In this document: positions 50,908 to 59,868 of the stretch, one piece after another
How the letters are laid out: each line of letters begins with the position of its first letter
How positions within the stretch are numbered: the stretch's first letter is position 1
Program-made: the position numbers and the translations under genes
The notes under the pieces: model-generated
Databases searched by the model: none
Told to the model about the DNA's origin: nothing
What the model saw: the letters and a program-made list of their open reading frames with translations, nothing else
Origin: CAVORB01 sp963698495
GTDB lineage: Bacteria; Pseudomonadota; Gammaproteobacteria; Chromatiales; Chromatiaceae
Direction of reading: 5' to 3'
Length of the DNA stretch: 64,000 nt
NCBI GenBank assembly: GCA_963698495.1
Contig: CAVORB010000001.1
Location: forward strand, 62,001-126,000

Positions 50908-53031
50908 TCAAAGTGAAGCCTGTCCCCGAGTTTCCGTCGGCTCGGACGTTGCCGCGGTCAGTGCCTCGAGGACGATGGACTGGGTCAGAATCTGCGGGAG
51001 CACGCGGGGCTCGCCGGCCGCGGGGTAGAAGACGTAGAGCGGGACGCCGCTGCGCCCGAAATCCCGCAGGTACTCGGTGATCTCCGGATCGCGGTTGGTC
51101 CAGTCACCCTTCAGGTAAAGGACGTCGCCGGACTCGAACGCGGCTGCTACCGCCGACGAGCTGAGGGCAACCCGCTCATTGACCAGGCAGGTGATGCACC
51201 AGGCAGCGGTCACGTTGACGAACGCCGGCCGCCCCTCTGCCCTGGCGGACGCCAGCCGCTGGGGCGAGAAGTCGTCGGCCGTCAACGCTGGCCGCCCGTC
51301 ATCGCGCACCGGCGAAACGACCCCGGGTGCCTGCACCCCGGGCGTGATCCGGAGGCCGAGCAGCAAGCTGGCCGCGACGATCACTGCCGCGACCGACCCG
51401 ACGAGCAAGCGGACCCGCCCTGCGGCCTGGCGACCGCGCTCCCAGGACCAGAGTGCCACGGTGAGCAGCACCATGCCCGAGAGGACCGCCGCAACGCCGG
51501 GTGGGCCGGCCTGAATGCTCAGCACCCACACAAGCCAGGCCGCCGTGGCGTACATCGGGAATGCGAGGAACTGCTTTAGGTATTCCATCCATAACCCTGA
51601 TTTTGGGAGGCTTTTACCGAATCTCGGAATCAGAGAAAGGAGTAAATAAGGCAGGGCCAAACCCAGTCCCAGGGCCAGCATGACGGCAAGCGCCAGATAC
51701 CATGAGAGGGTCATCGCGTAGCCGAGGGCCGCGCCCATGAAGGGGGCGGTGCAGGGCGCCGCGACCAGGGCCGCGAGGGCGCCGGTGATGAAGGCACCGC
51801 CTGCCCCAGAGCCGCCCGCGGCCCCTCCGATGCCCATCAGGCGGGACCCGAGGGTGACCGCGCCGGAGAGACTCATGCCGAGTACGAGGAACAGGTAGGC
51901 CATGAGCGCGACGAACGGGGGATGTTGGAGCTGATAGCCCCACCCGACGGCGACACCCGCGGCGCGAAGCGCCAGCAGCAGAGCCGCCACCAGGGCGAAG
52001 AACACGAGTACCCCTGCCGTATAGGCCAGTCCCTGGAGCCCCCGCCCGACGGCGGTCACCCCCGTCTGGCGGGTCAGGCCCACCGCCTTCATCGCCAGCA
52101 CTGGGAACACGCAGGGCATGAGGTTCAGGATCAATCCGCCCAGCAGGGCGAAGCCGATCGCCAGCGGAAGCCCCAGTTCTGGCGCGGTCTGGGGCGCAGC
52201 AGCCGAACCCTGCGCGGAAACACGCTCGGGCGCCAGGAAGAAGGACTGGGAGCGCCCCTCCCCCTGCACGACCAGGACACCGGCCGTCGGCGCCTGATCG
52301 GCGGCGGCCCCGGGGACCAGATCCACCCGCAGACGTCCCCGCTCCAGGCTCCAGGGCTGCTCCGCCGCGTGCTCGATGAGTCCCCAGGCACCGCCGAAGA
52401 ACCAGACGGTCTCGACGGACTCTGGTATCGCCGGCGCGTCGACCGATAGCCGAAGCCGCATGTCGGCCGTACGGCGCAACTCCGTCTCGCCCGAAAGCGG
52501 CTGCGGCAGGCGATCCCTGGCGTACGCGAAGACCTCGCGCGCGTCCGGATTCTCCACGGCTGGTCCCGCGGTGCTCGGCAGGGAAAGACGAAGCTCCGCG
52601 CTCTCCGGAATGCAGTGCTCCTCGCACACCAGCCAGCTCGCTGAGACCGCGATCTCCGCCGGCTGTCCCTGGGGCCAATCGGCGGGCGTGGCCACGGAGG
52701 TCAGGTGGACCGCCCGATCCGAATAACCGTAGTTCGCGAGCGGACCGACCCGGATCAACTCCGGGTGCGGCCAGCGGATCGGGCCGGCCTCGAAGCCAGC
52801 CGGCAAGCGCCAGTCCAGTCGCGTGGGCTCGCCCGAATCGCCGGGGTTCTGCCAATAGGTGTGCCAGCCTGGGCGAATGTCGAGCACGAGTGCGAGCTCG
52901 ATCTCCTGCCCGGGGACGAGCTCCGTCTGCTCGGCCAACAGCCGCGCCGTGACGTGCTCGGTGGACACGGGATTTGCCGTGGCGGCCTGCGTCAGAACGA
53001 GCGTTAGCCACGCGAGCAGCCTGCGCGCCAT
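50908..53031 (-). CDS. DsbD/ScsB-like thiol:disulfide reductase
   Basis: A 707-residue protein that carries electrons across the inner membrane. A signal peptide (LLAWLTLVLTQAATA) precedes a periplasmic beta domain with a cysteine pair (LVCEEHCIPE). The membrane part has eight or so helices with the DsbD-beta motifs LMPCVFPVLAMKA and VAAPCTAPFMGAALG. The C-terminal thioredoxin domain has the active site AAWCITC. It is arranged with the redoxin gene as a two-gene unit. By family, cytosolic thioredoxin reduces it and it then reduces periplasmic partners. Confidence 0.92.
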   Translation of the reverse strand: MARRLLAWLTLVLTQAATANPVSTEHVTARLLAEQTELVPGQEIELALVLDIRPGWHTYWQNPGDSGEPTRLDWRLPAGFEAGPIRWPHPELIRVGPLANYGYSDRAVHLTSVATPADWPQGQPAEIAVSASWLVCEEHCIPESAELRLSLPSTAGPAVENPDAREVFAYARDRLPQPLSGETELRRTADMRLRLSVDAPAIPESVETVWFFGGAWGLIEHAAEQPWSLERGRLRVDLVPGAAADQAPTAGVLVVQGEGRSQSFFLAPERVSAQGSAAAPQTAPELGLPLAIGFALLGGLILNLMPCVFPVLAMKAVGLTRQTGVTAVGRGLQGLAYTAGVLVFFALVAALLLALRAAGVAVGWGYQLQHPPFVALMAYLFLVLGMSLSGAVTLGSRLMGIGGAAGGSGAGGAFITGALAALVAAPCTAPFMGAALGYAMTLSWYLALAVMLALGLGLALPYLLLSLIPRFGKSLPKSGLWMEYLKQFLAFPMYATAAWLVWVLSIQAGPPGVAAVLSGMVLLTVALWSWERGRQAAGRVRLLVGSVAAVIVAASLLLGLRITPGVQAPGVVSPVRDDGRPALTADDFSPQRLASARAEGRPAFVNVTAAWCITCLVNERVALSSSAVAAAFESGDVLYLKGDWTNRDPEITEYLRDFGRSGVPLYVFYPAAGEPRVLPQILTQSIVLEALTAATSEPTETRGQASL

Positions 53032-53065
53032 CTTTGCAGTCGGAAAGCGGTCGTTGGGCACCGGC

Positions 53066-53482
53066 TCAGCCGCGGCGCGCTCGTCGTTCAAGCTTGAAGT
53101 TAAGCATGTCGGGCTCCGTTTCCTCGTAAGGGATGGCCTGCGGGGAACCGTACTGCCCGACGGCACGATCAATGAGCCCGGCGGCATCCTCGACACGCTC
53201 GCTTGGGGCGTTTCCTTCCAGCAGGCGTTGCAGCCCCAGCAGGCCGCCGGATTGTATCTTGACCAGCACGCTGTGCGGCATGGCCGTCAGGTCGTCCTCG
53301 ACGCCGAAGGCCGGGAGCGCCTGGGCCTTGAGTCCGTCGAACACCTGGCTGCAGAGCGGGTGGTGGGCGGCCGAGCGGCAGTCGTACTCCGAGCCGCCAC
53401 GGCGCACCACCTCCTGCGCGTTCCGGCAGGCGGCCCGCCCCTTGGTGAGCGGGGCGGCGAAGGGGCATTTGCGCTGGGTCAT
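53066..53482 (-). CDS. small Cys-containing protein of unknown function
   Basis: A 138-residue cytosolic protein with four cysteines (KCPFAAPL at residue 6, C19, C35 and C44) in the first 45 residues, spaced like a metal or cluster site, then a helical part (LTAMPHSVLVKIQSGGLLGL). Not assigned to a family. It lies 34 bp upstream of the DsbD-like gene on the same strand, so the three may form one redox operon. The AT-rich block before it supplies the likely promoter. Confidence 0.65.
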   Translation of the reverse strand: MTQRKCPFAAPLTKGRAACRNAQEVVRRGGSEYDCRSAAHHPLCSQVFDGLKAQALPAFGVEDDLTAMPHSVLVKIQSGGLLGLQRLLEGNAPSERVEDAAGLIDRAVGQYGSPQAIPYEETEPDMLNFKLERRARRG

Positions 53483-53499
53483 TGTTCTTCGCGGATCGA

Positions 53500-53597
53500 C
53501 CGTTGGATTAGGTGAAAAATTTCATAAAAAAGTATATTTATCCGAATTTTATAGAGATTATCTAAAGTTTATTATCGCGTACTGCGAGATGCAGTAC
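53500..53597. promoter_or_regulatory. AT-rich island with hairpin
   Basis: About 80 bp (53500-53580) is strikingly AT-rich with runs of A and T, upstream of the Cys protein on the minus strand. It contains likely promoter sequences. GTACTGC-GAGAT-GCAGTAC at 53579-53597 forms a seven-pair hairpin, and ATCCGGC/GCCGGAT at 53625-53643 another, both between the quinone reductase stop and the island, perhaps ending that gene. Confidence 0.45.
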
Positions 53598-53685
53598 GGA
53601 CCTTTGGCATGAAGCACGCGCCCGATCCGGCACTCGGCCGGATACCGCATGGGGCCTGTATGGGGCTGATACGGCGGCCTTCAAC

Positions 53686-54354
53686 TCAGTATTCTCCAAC
53701 GTCGATTGGCGTCTCCGCCTCGATGGCGCGGAGCCGCGCCCCGTAGGCGGCGATCGCCTGCTTGAGCTCGTCATTGCTGAGATGAGCCAGGCCGAAGACG
53801 AGCTGCGGCGCGAGCACGTCGAAACCGACGAACCGCAGCATCCCGCGCTGGATCGGGCGCAGGATCGCCTCGATGTCCCCGTTGAAACCGCCTGGAACAT
53901 ACGCCGAGAGGGGGCCGCCCGTGGTCACGCAGAGCAGCGCCCTCTTTCCGCGGAAGACGCCGGCATCGTAGAACCGGCCGCCGCCATAGGTGCGGCCCAT
54001 GGCGAACACCCGATCTACCCAGCCCTTCAGGATCGCCGGCAGTCCGAACCACCAGAGCGGGAACTGCCAGATCATCAGTTCGCAGCCCTCCAGCTTCTGC
54101 AGCTCTGATTCCAGCACGGGCGCGAAGCCGTCCGTCTCGGTCGCGTGCAGTTCCTCGAGCTGCTGCTTGAAGTACTCCGGGTCGCGCACGGTCGTGAAGT
54201 TTCTGCGCCCCGAGACCGGGTTGAAATCCATCGCGTACAGGTCCGATACGGTCACCTCGTGCCCGGCGGCGCTCAAGGTGTCTACCGCGGTGCGCAAGAG
54301 TGCCCCATTGAAGCTTTTTGGCTCCGGGTGGGCGAAGACGATCAAGATACGCAT
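53686..54354 (-). CDS. NAD(P)H quinone reductase, flavodoxin-like (NQO/MdaB type)
   Basis: A 222-residue soluble FMN/FAD enzyme that reduces quinones by two electrons, limiting radical formation. It starts RILIVFAHPEPKSFNGALL (flavodoxin-fold phosphate loop with H-P-E-P), followed by LMIWQFPLWWFGLPAILKGW, a family signature, and LCVTTGGPLSAYVPGG. No membrane segments. It lies alone on the minus strand, next to the redox genes. Which quinone or drug it acts on is not evident. Confidence 0.9.
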   Translation of the reverse strand: MRILIVFAHPEPKSFNGALLRTAVDTLSAAGHEVTVSDLYAMDFNPVSGRRNFTTVRDPEYFKQQLEELHATETDGFAPVLESELQKLEGCELMIWQFPLWWFGLPAILKGWVDRVFAMGRTYGGGRFYDAGVFRGKRALLCVTTGGPLSAYVPGGFNGDIEAILRPIQRGMLRFVGFDVLAPQLVFGLAHLSNDELKQAIAAYGARLRAIEAETPIDVGEY

Positions 54355-54437
54355 GGCAGCTTCCTATGATCCCCGGTCGAGCCCGGATCGGCGAATTCTC
54401 AGTCAGCCCGGCCGCGACCACAAGTCGCGCCGCGACC

Positions 54438-54990
54438 CTAAAGATTTGCATCCGGTCCATCCTCGCTCGGCCCGAGCGCCTGGACCGGATCAGCCACGCG
54501 CATGACTCCGCCCTCGAGGACACGGGCATTGAGACCGCCATGACCCCGCATGGCGTTGTAACCGCCCGGCCCCAGCGCCGCCTCCATGCGCGAACAAGGA
54601 TGACAGAGTCCCGTTCCCTCGAGCAGCACCGACCCGATCCGGAAACGCGTCCCCCGCAGCGCGATGAGATTGATCCCCGAGACCAGGAGATTTCGGCGCA
54701 GCCGCTCCGGAGTCGGCGGGGGCTGGCCAAGCAAGGCTCCGATCACGGCCAGGTGCTCCGATTGAATCAGCGTGACCTGACGCAGCCCCGTCTTGCCGGG
54801 GCGGTAGTGATCGCCCGCAAGCCCCTTGCCGGCGACCGCCCTGACCTCATCCAACGGTGTCAAGGGCGCCCTGCGCCCGGGCCTCACGCCGATCCACTCC
54901 AGGCGTCCCTCAAGCGGAAATCGCGGCCATCAGCTCGCCGAGGGTCGGCGCCGCGTGGCCCTCGGGCTCGGTGTAGATTCGATCGGTCAA
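54438..54990 (-). pseudogene. MOSC-domain protein with a one-base frameshift near its start
   Basis: The main frame (54438-54887, GTG) encodes most of a MOSC domain (GRLEWIGVRPGRR, AGKGLAGDHY, ERLRRNLLVSGINLIALRG, GTGLCHPCSRME with conserved cysteines). The upstream 26 codons (TTG at 54990, with GGGGAG before it) give TDRIYTEPEGHAAPTLGELM AAISA then TGA, fitting the missing N-terminus of the same family. Removing one T from the TT at 54912-54913 joins both into a normal 183-residue protein. So this is a frameshifted gene or a sequencing error. MOSC proteins bind sulfur-carrying pyridoxal or molybdenum-related groups. Residue segments here are split for length. Confidence 0.7.
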
Positions 54991-55132
54991 CTGGCATCTC
55001 CCCCGGCAGTCATGCGCCGGATCAGCGAAACCTCGGCGTTTCCGGCGTGTTTTTCAACTCCGCCCCCACATTGGCAGGAGAACGGGCCGCGACACGCTCG
55101 CCCGCTCGCAAGACCTCGGACGACCACAAGAC

Positions 55133-56008
55133 ATGCGACTCATCCACGCCCTGTTGGTACTTCTCGCGTTGCTCGCCGCCGGCGGCTGCAGCCGCGTTTC
55201 CCTCGTCTACAACACGGCCGACTACTTCATCGAGGGGTACGCCGAGGACTACCTGGAAACGGAAAACGCCCAGATGTCCGCCTGGCAGCCGACCCTCGCG
55301 GCCACCCTGTCCCGTCACCGCCGCGAGGAGCTGCCTTACCTGGCCGCGTTCTTCGACGGCTTCCACCAGGCGGTGCGCGACGGGCTCGAGCCACCTGCCG
55401 TCGAATGTCTGGTGGATGACTTCCAGGAAATCTACCGTCGCCATTTCCGCCTGGCCTCGGATCTGGCGGCGCCCCTGCTGGCCGACCTGACCCCAGCGCA
55501 GGTGGACGCCCTCGAAAGCCGTTTCGCCGAGGACGCTGCGGAAGACGCGGCCGACAGCGGGAAACGGGTCGAGCGCCGCAAGCGCAAGCGCGCCGAGCGC
55601 TGGGTGGAGTCGGCGGAATGGTGGATAGGTCCCCCCAGTCAGGAACAGCTCGCCATCATCCGCGAGCAGACCGCGGCCATGCCCGATACCGCGGAGGCCT
55701 GGGTCGCCTACCGAAGCGCCAAGCAGGCGGGCCTAGTTCGCCTCCTGCGGTCGGGGGCCGAGGCGCAGGAGATCCGCCGCTACCTCGGCGACTGGCTGGC
55801 GGACTTCAGCGATCTTCCCCGACCGCTGCGCGAGGCCGGACGCGAGATGCGCGAGCGGGTCGCGGAGCTTCTGGTGCGCCTCGACCGCACCCTCAGCAAG
55901 TCGCAGCGCGAGCGTTTCGCGGACCGCCTGGCGGGACTGCGGGACGATTTCATGGACCTGCAGCGGCGTCCGCGCATGGCCGACGGGCGTTGCGCCGGAC
56001 GTGAATGA
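55133..56008 (+). CDS. DUF6279-like lipoprotein
   Basis: A 291-residue lipoprotein. Signal and lipobox are HALLVLLALLAAGGC, so the mature protein is anchored outside the inner membrane. The start of the mature part, VSLVYNTADYFIEGYAEDYL, is the hallmark of a conserved gammaproteobacterial lipoprotein family of unknown function (DUF6279). The remainder is charged and helical (KRVERRKRKRAERWVESAEW). It diverges from the MOSC gene across 140 bp. Confidence 0.8.
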   Translation: MRLIHALLVLLALLAAGGCSRVSLVYNTADYFIEGYAEDYLETENAQMSAWQPTLAATLSRHRREELPYLAAFFDGFHQAVRDGLEPPAVECLVDDFQEIYRRHFRLASDLAAPLLADLTPAQVDALESRFAEDAAEDAADSGKRVERRKRKRAERWVESAEWWIGPPSQEQLAIIREQTAAMPDTAEAWVAYRSAKQAGLVRLLRSGAEAQEIRRYLGDWLADFSDLPRPLREAGREMRERVAELLVRLDRTLSKSQRERFADRLAGLRDDFMDLQRRPRMADGRCAGRE

Positions 56009-56118
56009 CCTCCCGCGCAGCACCCTACCCATCCGCCGACCAGGGCAAAGATAAGGGCAATCCCCGATCCCCTTCTGATAGCATCGGCGCCTGAGCATCA
56101 TTAATGGGGAGACCGCAC

Positions 56119-56895
56119 ATGAGAGCCTTCATCGCCCTGCTCCTGTCCTGCGTACTATCCGTTTGCATCGTCCAGGCATCCGATCTCGACAAGGAGAAAC
56201 GCTGGGCCGACCAGATCGTCGACGCCCTCATCGATGGGGAGGCCGAGTGGCTCCAGGCGGGAGACGTCGAGTTCCTCGGCATCTACACGGAGGCGGAGGA
56301 TCCGAGCGGACGCGCCGCCCTGGTGCTGCACGGCGTTGGCGTGCACCCGAACTGGCCCCAGGTGGTCCAACCCCTGCGCGCCGGATTGCCGTCCCAGGGC
56401 TGGGACACCCTGTCGCTGCAAATGCCGGTGCTGCCCAACGAGGCGGAACACAAGGACTACGCCCCGCTGTTCGAGGAGGTTGCGCCGCGCGTCCAGGCCG
56501 GCGTCACCTTCCTGCGCGAAAAGGGGGCCAAGGAGATCGTCATCGTCGCCCACAGCCTGGGTGCGGCCATGGCCTCGTACTATCTCGCGGGCGAACCGCC
56601 GGGCATCGCCGCCCTGGTCGGCATTGGCATGTCGGGCGGCGAAGATGACCCGCGCATGGACAACGTCGTCTCCCTGGCCAAGGTGCGCGTGCCGGTGCTC
56701 GACCTCTATGGTCAGAACGACCTCGAAGACGTGGTCAGCACCGCCGCGGATCGCGCCAAGGCGGCGGCAGGAAATCCCGCCTTCTCACAGGTTCAGGTGC
56801 CCGAGGCGGACCACTTCTTCGACGGCCAAGAGGCAGCGTTGCAGGAGGTCGTTGTCGAATGGCTCGACGAGACGGTGCCGCCAACGGCCGAGTAG
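56119..56895 (+). CDS. DUF3530-like alpha/beta hydrolase
   Basis: A 258-residue secreted hydrolase-like protein. It has a signal peptide (FIALLLSCVLSVCIVQA) then the alpha/beta fold: LVLHGVGVHPNWPQVV, nucleophile elbow VIVAHSLGAAMASY (G-x-S-x-G form as A-H-S-L-G) and a late DLYGQNDLEDV acid and ADHFFDGQE histidine. This matches DUF3530 proteins, thought to act in the periplasm. Substrate unknown. ATG at 56119 has GGGGAG eight bases upstream; an ATG at 56104 lies inside the ribosome site. Confidence 0.8.
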   Translation: MRAFIALLLSCVLSVCIVQASDLDKEKRWADQIVDALIDGEAEWLQAGDVEFLGIYTEAEDPSGRAALVLHGVGVHPNWPQVVQPLRAGLPSQGWDTLSLQMPVLPNEAEHKDYAPLFEEVAPRVQAGVTFLREKGAKEIVIVAHSLGAAMASYYLAGEPPGIAALVGIGMSGGEDDPRMDNVVSLAKVRVPVLDLYGQNDLEDVVSTAADRAKAAAGNPAFSQVQVPEADHFFDGQEAALQEVVVEWLDETVPPTAE

Positions 56896-56958
56896 TCCCC
56901 TGGCCGCGCCGCCCATCCCCGTCGGTTTATACTGGCTGCTGATTAACGCGGGCGCGAT

Positions 56959-56985
56959 AGCCCGTCTCGATTCACGAGACGGGCT
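56959..56985. promoter_or_regulatory. eleven-pair hairpin before the aminotransferase
   Basis: AGCCCGTCTCG and CGAGACGGGCT pair around ATTCA, ending 25 nt before the ATG. It could end the preceding hydrolase transcript or act as a leader structure. No T-run follows. Confidence 0.5.
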
Positions 56986-57010
56986 CCAATCAAGGAATCA
57001 GGCCAAGATC

Positions 57011-58090
57011 ATGCAATTCATCGACCTCCAGGCTCAGTATCGACAGCTCCAGAAACAGATCGACGCGCGCATCCATCGCGTACTGGACCACAGCCGCTAC
57101 ATCCTCGGACCCGAGGTGGCGGAGCTGGAGTCGCTCCTCGCCGATTACATCGGCGTCAAGCATTGCATCGGCGTATCCAGCGGCACCGACGCCCTGCTGG
57201 TGGCGATGATGGCGCTGGACATCGCGCCCGGCGACGAGGTGATCACGACGCCGTTCACCTTCATCGCTACCGGGGAGACGATCGCGCTGCTGGGAGCCAC
57301 GCCGGTGTTCCTCGACATTGACCCGGGCACCTACAACATCGATCCCAGCTTGATCGAAGGCGCGATCACCCGCCGCACGCGCGCCATCATGCCTGTGAGC
57401 CTCTACGGACAGTGCGCCGAGATGGACACCATCAACGCCATCGCCGAAAGCCACGGCCTGCCGGTGATCGAGGACGCGGCCCAGAGCTTCGGCGCGACTT
57501 ACAAGGGGCGGCGCTCCTGCGGCCTCTCCACCATCGGCTGCACCAGCTTCTTCCCCTCGAAGCCATTGGGCTGCTACGGCGACGGAGGCGCCTGCTTCAC
57601 GGACGACGACGACCTGGCCACGCGGATACGCCAGATCGCCGCGCACGGTCAGGACCGGCGTTACCATCATCCGCTGATCGGCATCAACGGACGCCTGGAC
57701 ACCATTCAGGCGGCGGTGCTGCTGGCCAAGATGGAGGTGTTCCCGCGCGAGGTCGAGGAGCGCGCCCGCATCGGACAGCGCTATTCGGACCTGCTCGGCG
57801 ACAAGGTGCAGACGCCCTACATCGAGCCCTACAATACCAGCGTGTATGCCCAGTACACCATTCAGGTCGAGGATCGCGACGGGCTCGCCGAGCGGCTCAA
57901 CGCGAGCGGAATCCCGACCGCGGTGCACTATCCTGTCCCGTTGACCGAGCAGCCGGCCCTCAAGGCCTTCTCCGCGGACACGCCGCGGGCGAGCGCCGCG
58001 GCCGACCGCGTGCTGAGCCTGCCGATGTCGCCCTGGCTGAGTACGGAAGACCAGGACGCCATCGTCGCCTGCATCGACTCCGCGCTCTGA
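57011..58090 (+). CDS. DegT/DnrJ/EryC1 sugar aminotransferase
   Basis: A 359-residue PLP enzyme of the type that makes amino sugars for O-antigen or glycans (WbpE-like). The lysine that holds PLP is K184 in SFFPSKPLGCYGDGG. Other marks are GVSSGTDALLVAMMAL, TTPFTFIATGETI, PVIEDAAQSFGATYKG and GINGRLDTIQAAVLL. ATG at 57011 follows a hairpin; the longer open frame upstream is an accident. It stands alone, with no other sugar-nucleotide genes in the window, so its glycan is unknown. Confidence 0.92.
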   Translation: MQFIDLQAQYRQLQKQIDARIHRVLDHSRYILGPEVAELESLLADYIGVKHCIGVSSGTDALLVAMMALDIAPGDEVITTPFTFIATGETIALLGATPVFLDIDPGTYNIDPSLIEGAITRRTRAIMPVSLYGQCAEMDTINAIAESHGLPVIEDAAQSFGATYKGRRSCGLSTIGCTSFFPSKPLGCYGDGGACFTDDDDLATRIRQIAAHGQDRRYHHPLIGINGRLDTIQAAVLLAKMEVFPREVEERARIGQRYSDLLGDKVQTPYIEPYNTSVYAQYTIQVEDRDGLAERLNASGIPTAVHYPVPLTEQPALKAFSADTPRASAAADRVLSLPMSPWLSTEDQDAIVACIDSAL

Positions 58091-58098
58091 CACGCGAT

Positions 58099-58158
58099 TG
58101 ATCGGCCATCGCGGCCAGGAACAACACGCCACCGAAGAAGCGTCGTTCCCGGGTGGCT
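58099..58158. repeat. intergenic repeat, copy 2
   Basis: Second copy of the block at 50105-50167, here about 60 bp, with GGCC/GGCC and GCCACC/GGTGGC stems and the shared run around ACGCCACC and AAGAAGC. It ends directly against the stop codon of the CinA-like gene, again between convergent genes. Confidence 0.6.
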
Positions 58159-58947
58159 TCATTCGCCAGCGCTGGCTGACTGAGCGCCTCCCGCGTCCCC
58201 CTGCGGCTCCTCGGGCTCAATCTCGAAGCGGATGCCCTCCGCTTCCAGTGCCTCGCACAGCAGCGCGAAACCCCGGTCGACGCCGGATCGGCCCCGCAGC
58301 CCGAGCTGGATGTGCGCCCCGTCCCCGAGGTGCGGCAGGCTGAAAAGCTTGAGCCCGGGGAGATCGCCCGAAAGTCTCTGCATGAGCGGCACGAGTCGGC
58401 TTTCGGGCACCCCGCGCACCATCACCGAGCGCTCTCGCTTGCGGCCGCCGGCGGCAGGATAGCGCCGATCGAGCACGGCCTCGGCCATCGGCCAAGCCAT
58501 CTGCGGGAAGCCTGGAAGGAAGAAGTGCTGCCCGAGGCTGAAGCCCGGGATCCGGTTGTACGGGTTCGCGATCAAAGCGCATCCCGCGGGGAGATCCGCC
58601 ATCAGAATGCGATGCGGATAGGCGTCGGGACCGAAGCGCGCCTCGATCAGCTCTCGCGCCTCCGCGTGCCGTTCGAGATGCACGCCTGCGGCCCGGGCGG
58701 CGCAGGCGCGAGTGTGATCGTCCGGGGTCGCGCCGATGCCGCCGCAGACGAAAACGGGGTCGGTCCGCGCCATGGAGAAGCGCAGGTGATCGGTCAAGAC
58801 CTCCGGCTCATCGGGCAGCAGCCAGTGCCAGGCGAGCTCGTGCCCGCGTTCCGCGAGCATAGATTTGAAACGGCCGAAGTGCTTGTCGGCGCACTTGCCA
58901 TTGAGCACCTCGTCCCCGACGACGATGAGTCCGAAGGCGAGTGACAT
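58159..58947 (-). CDS. CinA/MoaB-like molybdopterin-binding-fold protein
   Basis: A 262-residue protein with the CinA N-terminal domain: LIVVGDEVLNGKCADKHF, LSFLR absent, then FVCGGIGATPDDHTRAC, the usual molybdopterin-type binding loop (G-G-x-G-x-T-x-D-D-x-T). Later parts (ALIANPYNRIPGF, FLPGFPQM) fit the FAD/ADP-ribose pyrophosphatase or nicotinamide-related group. The C-terminal CinA amidase half is absent, so it is a short form. The ATG at 58947 was chosen by the family start (LAFGLIVVGDE); the frame above runs to 59214 without family character. Confidence 0.85.
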   Translation of the reverse strand: MSLAFGLIVVGDEVLNGKCADKHFGRFKSMLAERGHELAWHWLLPDEPEVLTDHLRFSMARTDPVFVCGGIGATPDDHTRACAARAAGVHLERHAEARELIEARFGPDAYPHRILMADLPAGCALIANPYNRIPGFSLGQHFFLPGFPQMAWPMAEAVLDRRYPAAGGRKRERSVMVRGVPESRLVPLMQRLSGDLPGLKLFSLPHLGDGAHIQLGLRGRSGVDRGFALLCEALEAEGIRFEIEPEEPQGDAGGAQSASAGE

Positions 58948-59071
58948 CGGACCGGATACTAACAGCTCGGACGGGCGACGCGCCCGGGAACGTGCCGATC
59001 GATTCAGCCCATCCCGCGACACAAAAATTCGACGCTGATTCAGGCCAGCACGGCTAATCATCGGCGTCTCG

Positions 59072-59620
59072 CTACAGCAGGCCCTCGATCGCCGAGACGA
59101 CCTTGTTGCTCTCGGGCGAGGTGACGCTGGTGAAGTAGTCGACGACCTCGCCGTTCCGGTCGATAAGGTACTTGTAGAAGTTCCACTTGGGGTAGGCCCC
59201 GGCCTCCTGGGCAAGCAGGTCGAACATGGGATCCGCCACGCCCTTCTTGACCCGGGTCTTCTCGAACATGGGGAACTCGACCGAGTAGGTGAGTCGGCAG
59301 AACTGCTGGATCTGTTGCTCGGTGCCGGGCTCCTGGTTTCCGAAGTCGTTGGAGGGAAAGCCGAGCACGACGAACCCCCGGTCCTTATAGCGGCGATAGA
59401 GCGCCTCGAGACCCTCGTACTGGCCCGTAAAGGCGCACTTGCTGGCGGTGTTCACCACCAGGATCACCTGTCCGGCGTAAGCGTCGCAAAGGCGAACCAC
59501 CTCGTCGCCGGCGAGTCGCCGCTTCTCGAAGTCGAGTACGGGCGGGCAGGAGTCGGCACCGCTGGCGGCACCGCCGTAAGCGAGCCCACCAAGGGTGAGC
59601 AGGGTCGCAAACATCTTCAT
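59072..59620 (-). CDS. periplasmic glutathione peroxidase (BtuE-like)
   Basis: A 182-residue thiol peroxidase with a signal peptide (MFATLLTLGGLAYGGAASGA). Active-site cysteine C62 is in NTASKCAFTGQYEGLE. The glutamine motif is FPSNDFGNQEPGTE and the tryptophan motif is KWNFYKYLIDRNG. It detoxifies hydrogen peroxide and lipid peroxides, probably with thioredoxin rather than glutathione. It diverges from fpr across a 248-bp region. Confidence 0.93.
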   Translation of the reverse strand: MKMFATLLTLGGLAYGGAASGADSCPPVLDFEKRRLAGDEVVRLCDAYAGQVILVVNTASKCAFTGQYEGLEALYRRYKDRGFVVLGFPSNDFGNQEPGTEQQIQQFCRLTYSVEFPMFEKTRVKKGVADPMFDLLAQEAGAYPKWNFYKYLIDRNGEVVDYFTSVTSPESNKVVSAIEGLL

Positions 59621-59868
59621 CGATCTGCCTCCGGCAAATGAACAGAGTTTGTCTCAGCATCCGACATGGGGTTGCTTCGCTGCTTAACAATCGACCACCC
59701 CCAAGGTCAAAGCCGGAGGCCACGTAACGCCCATCGCCACGGTCGCGCGCGATCCGATGGCCTTGCCGGCCGTGCGCCTGAGGCTGGTCATTTCCTCGAC
59801 AGGTTTGAAAACCGCGCCGGCGAACCGATGTAACAGACTCAACTTTCAAGTCAGGAGCCCGAGTCACG

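Noticed and set aside
54318..55490. 390-codon plus-strand frame
   Set aside because: Runs against the MOSC gene and then out of frame with the lipoprotein; Arg/Pro-rich shadow.
56234..58090. Hydrolase-aminotransferase fusion of 618 codons
   Set aside because: The upstream part is an out-of-frame reading of the hydrolase; the aminotransferase has its own normal start at 57011.
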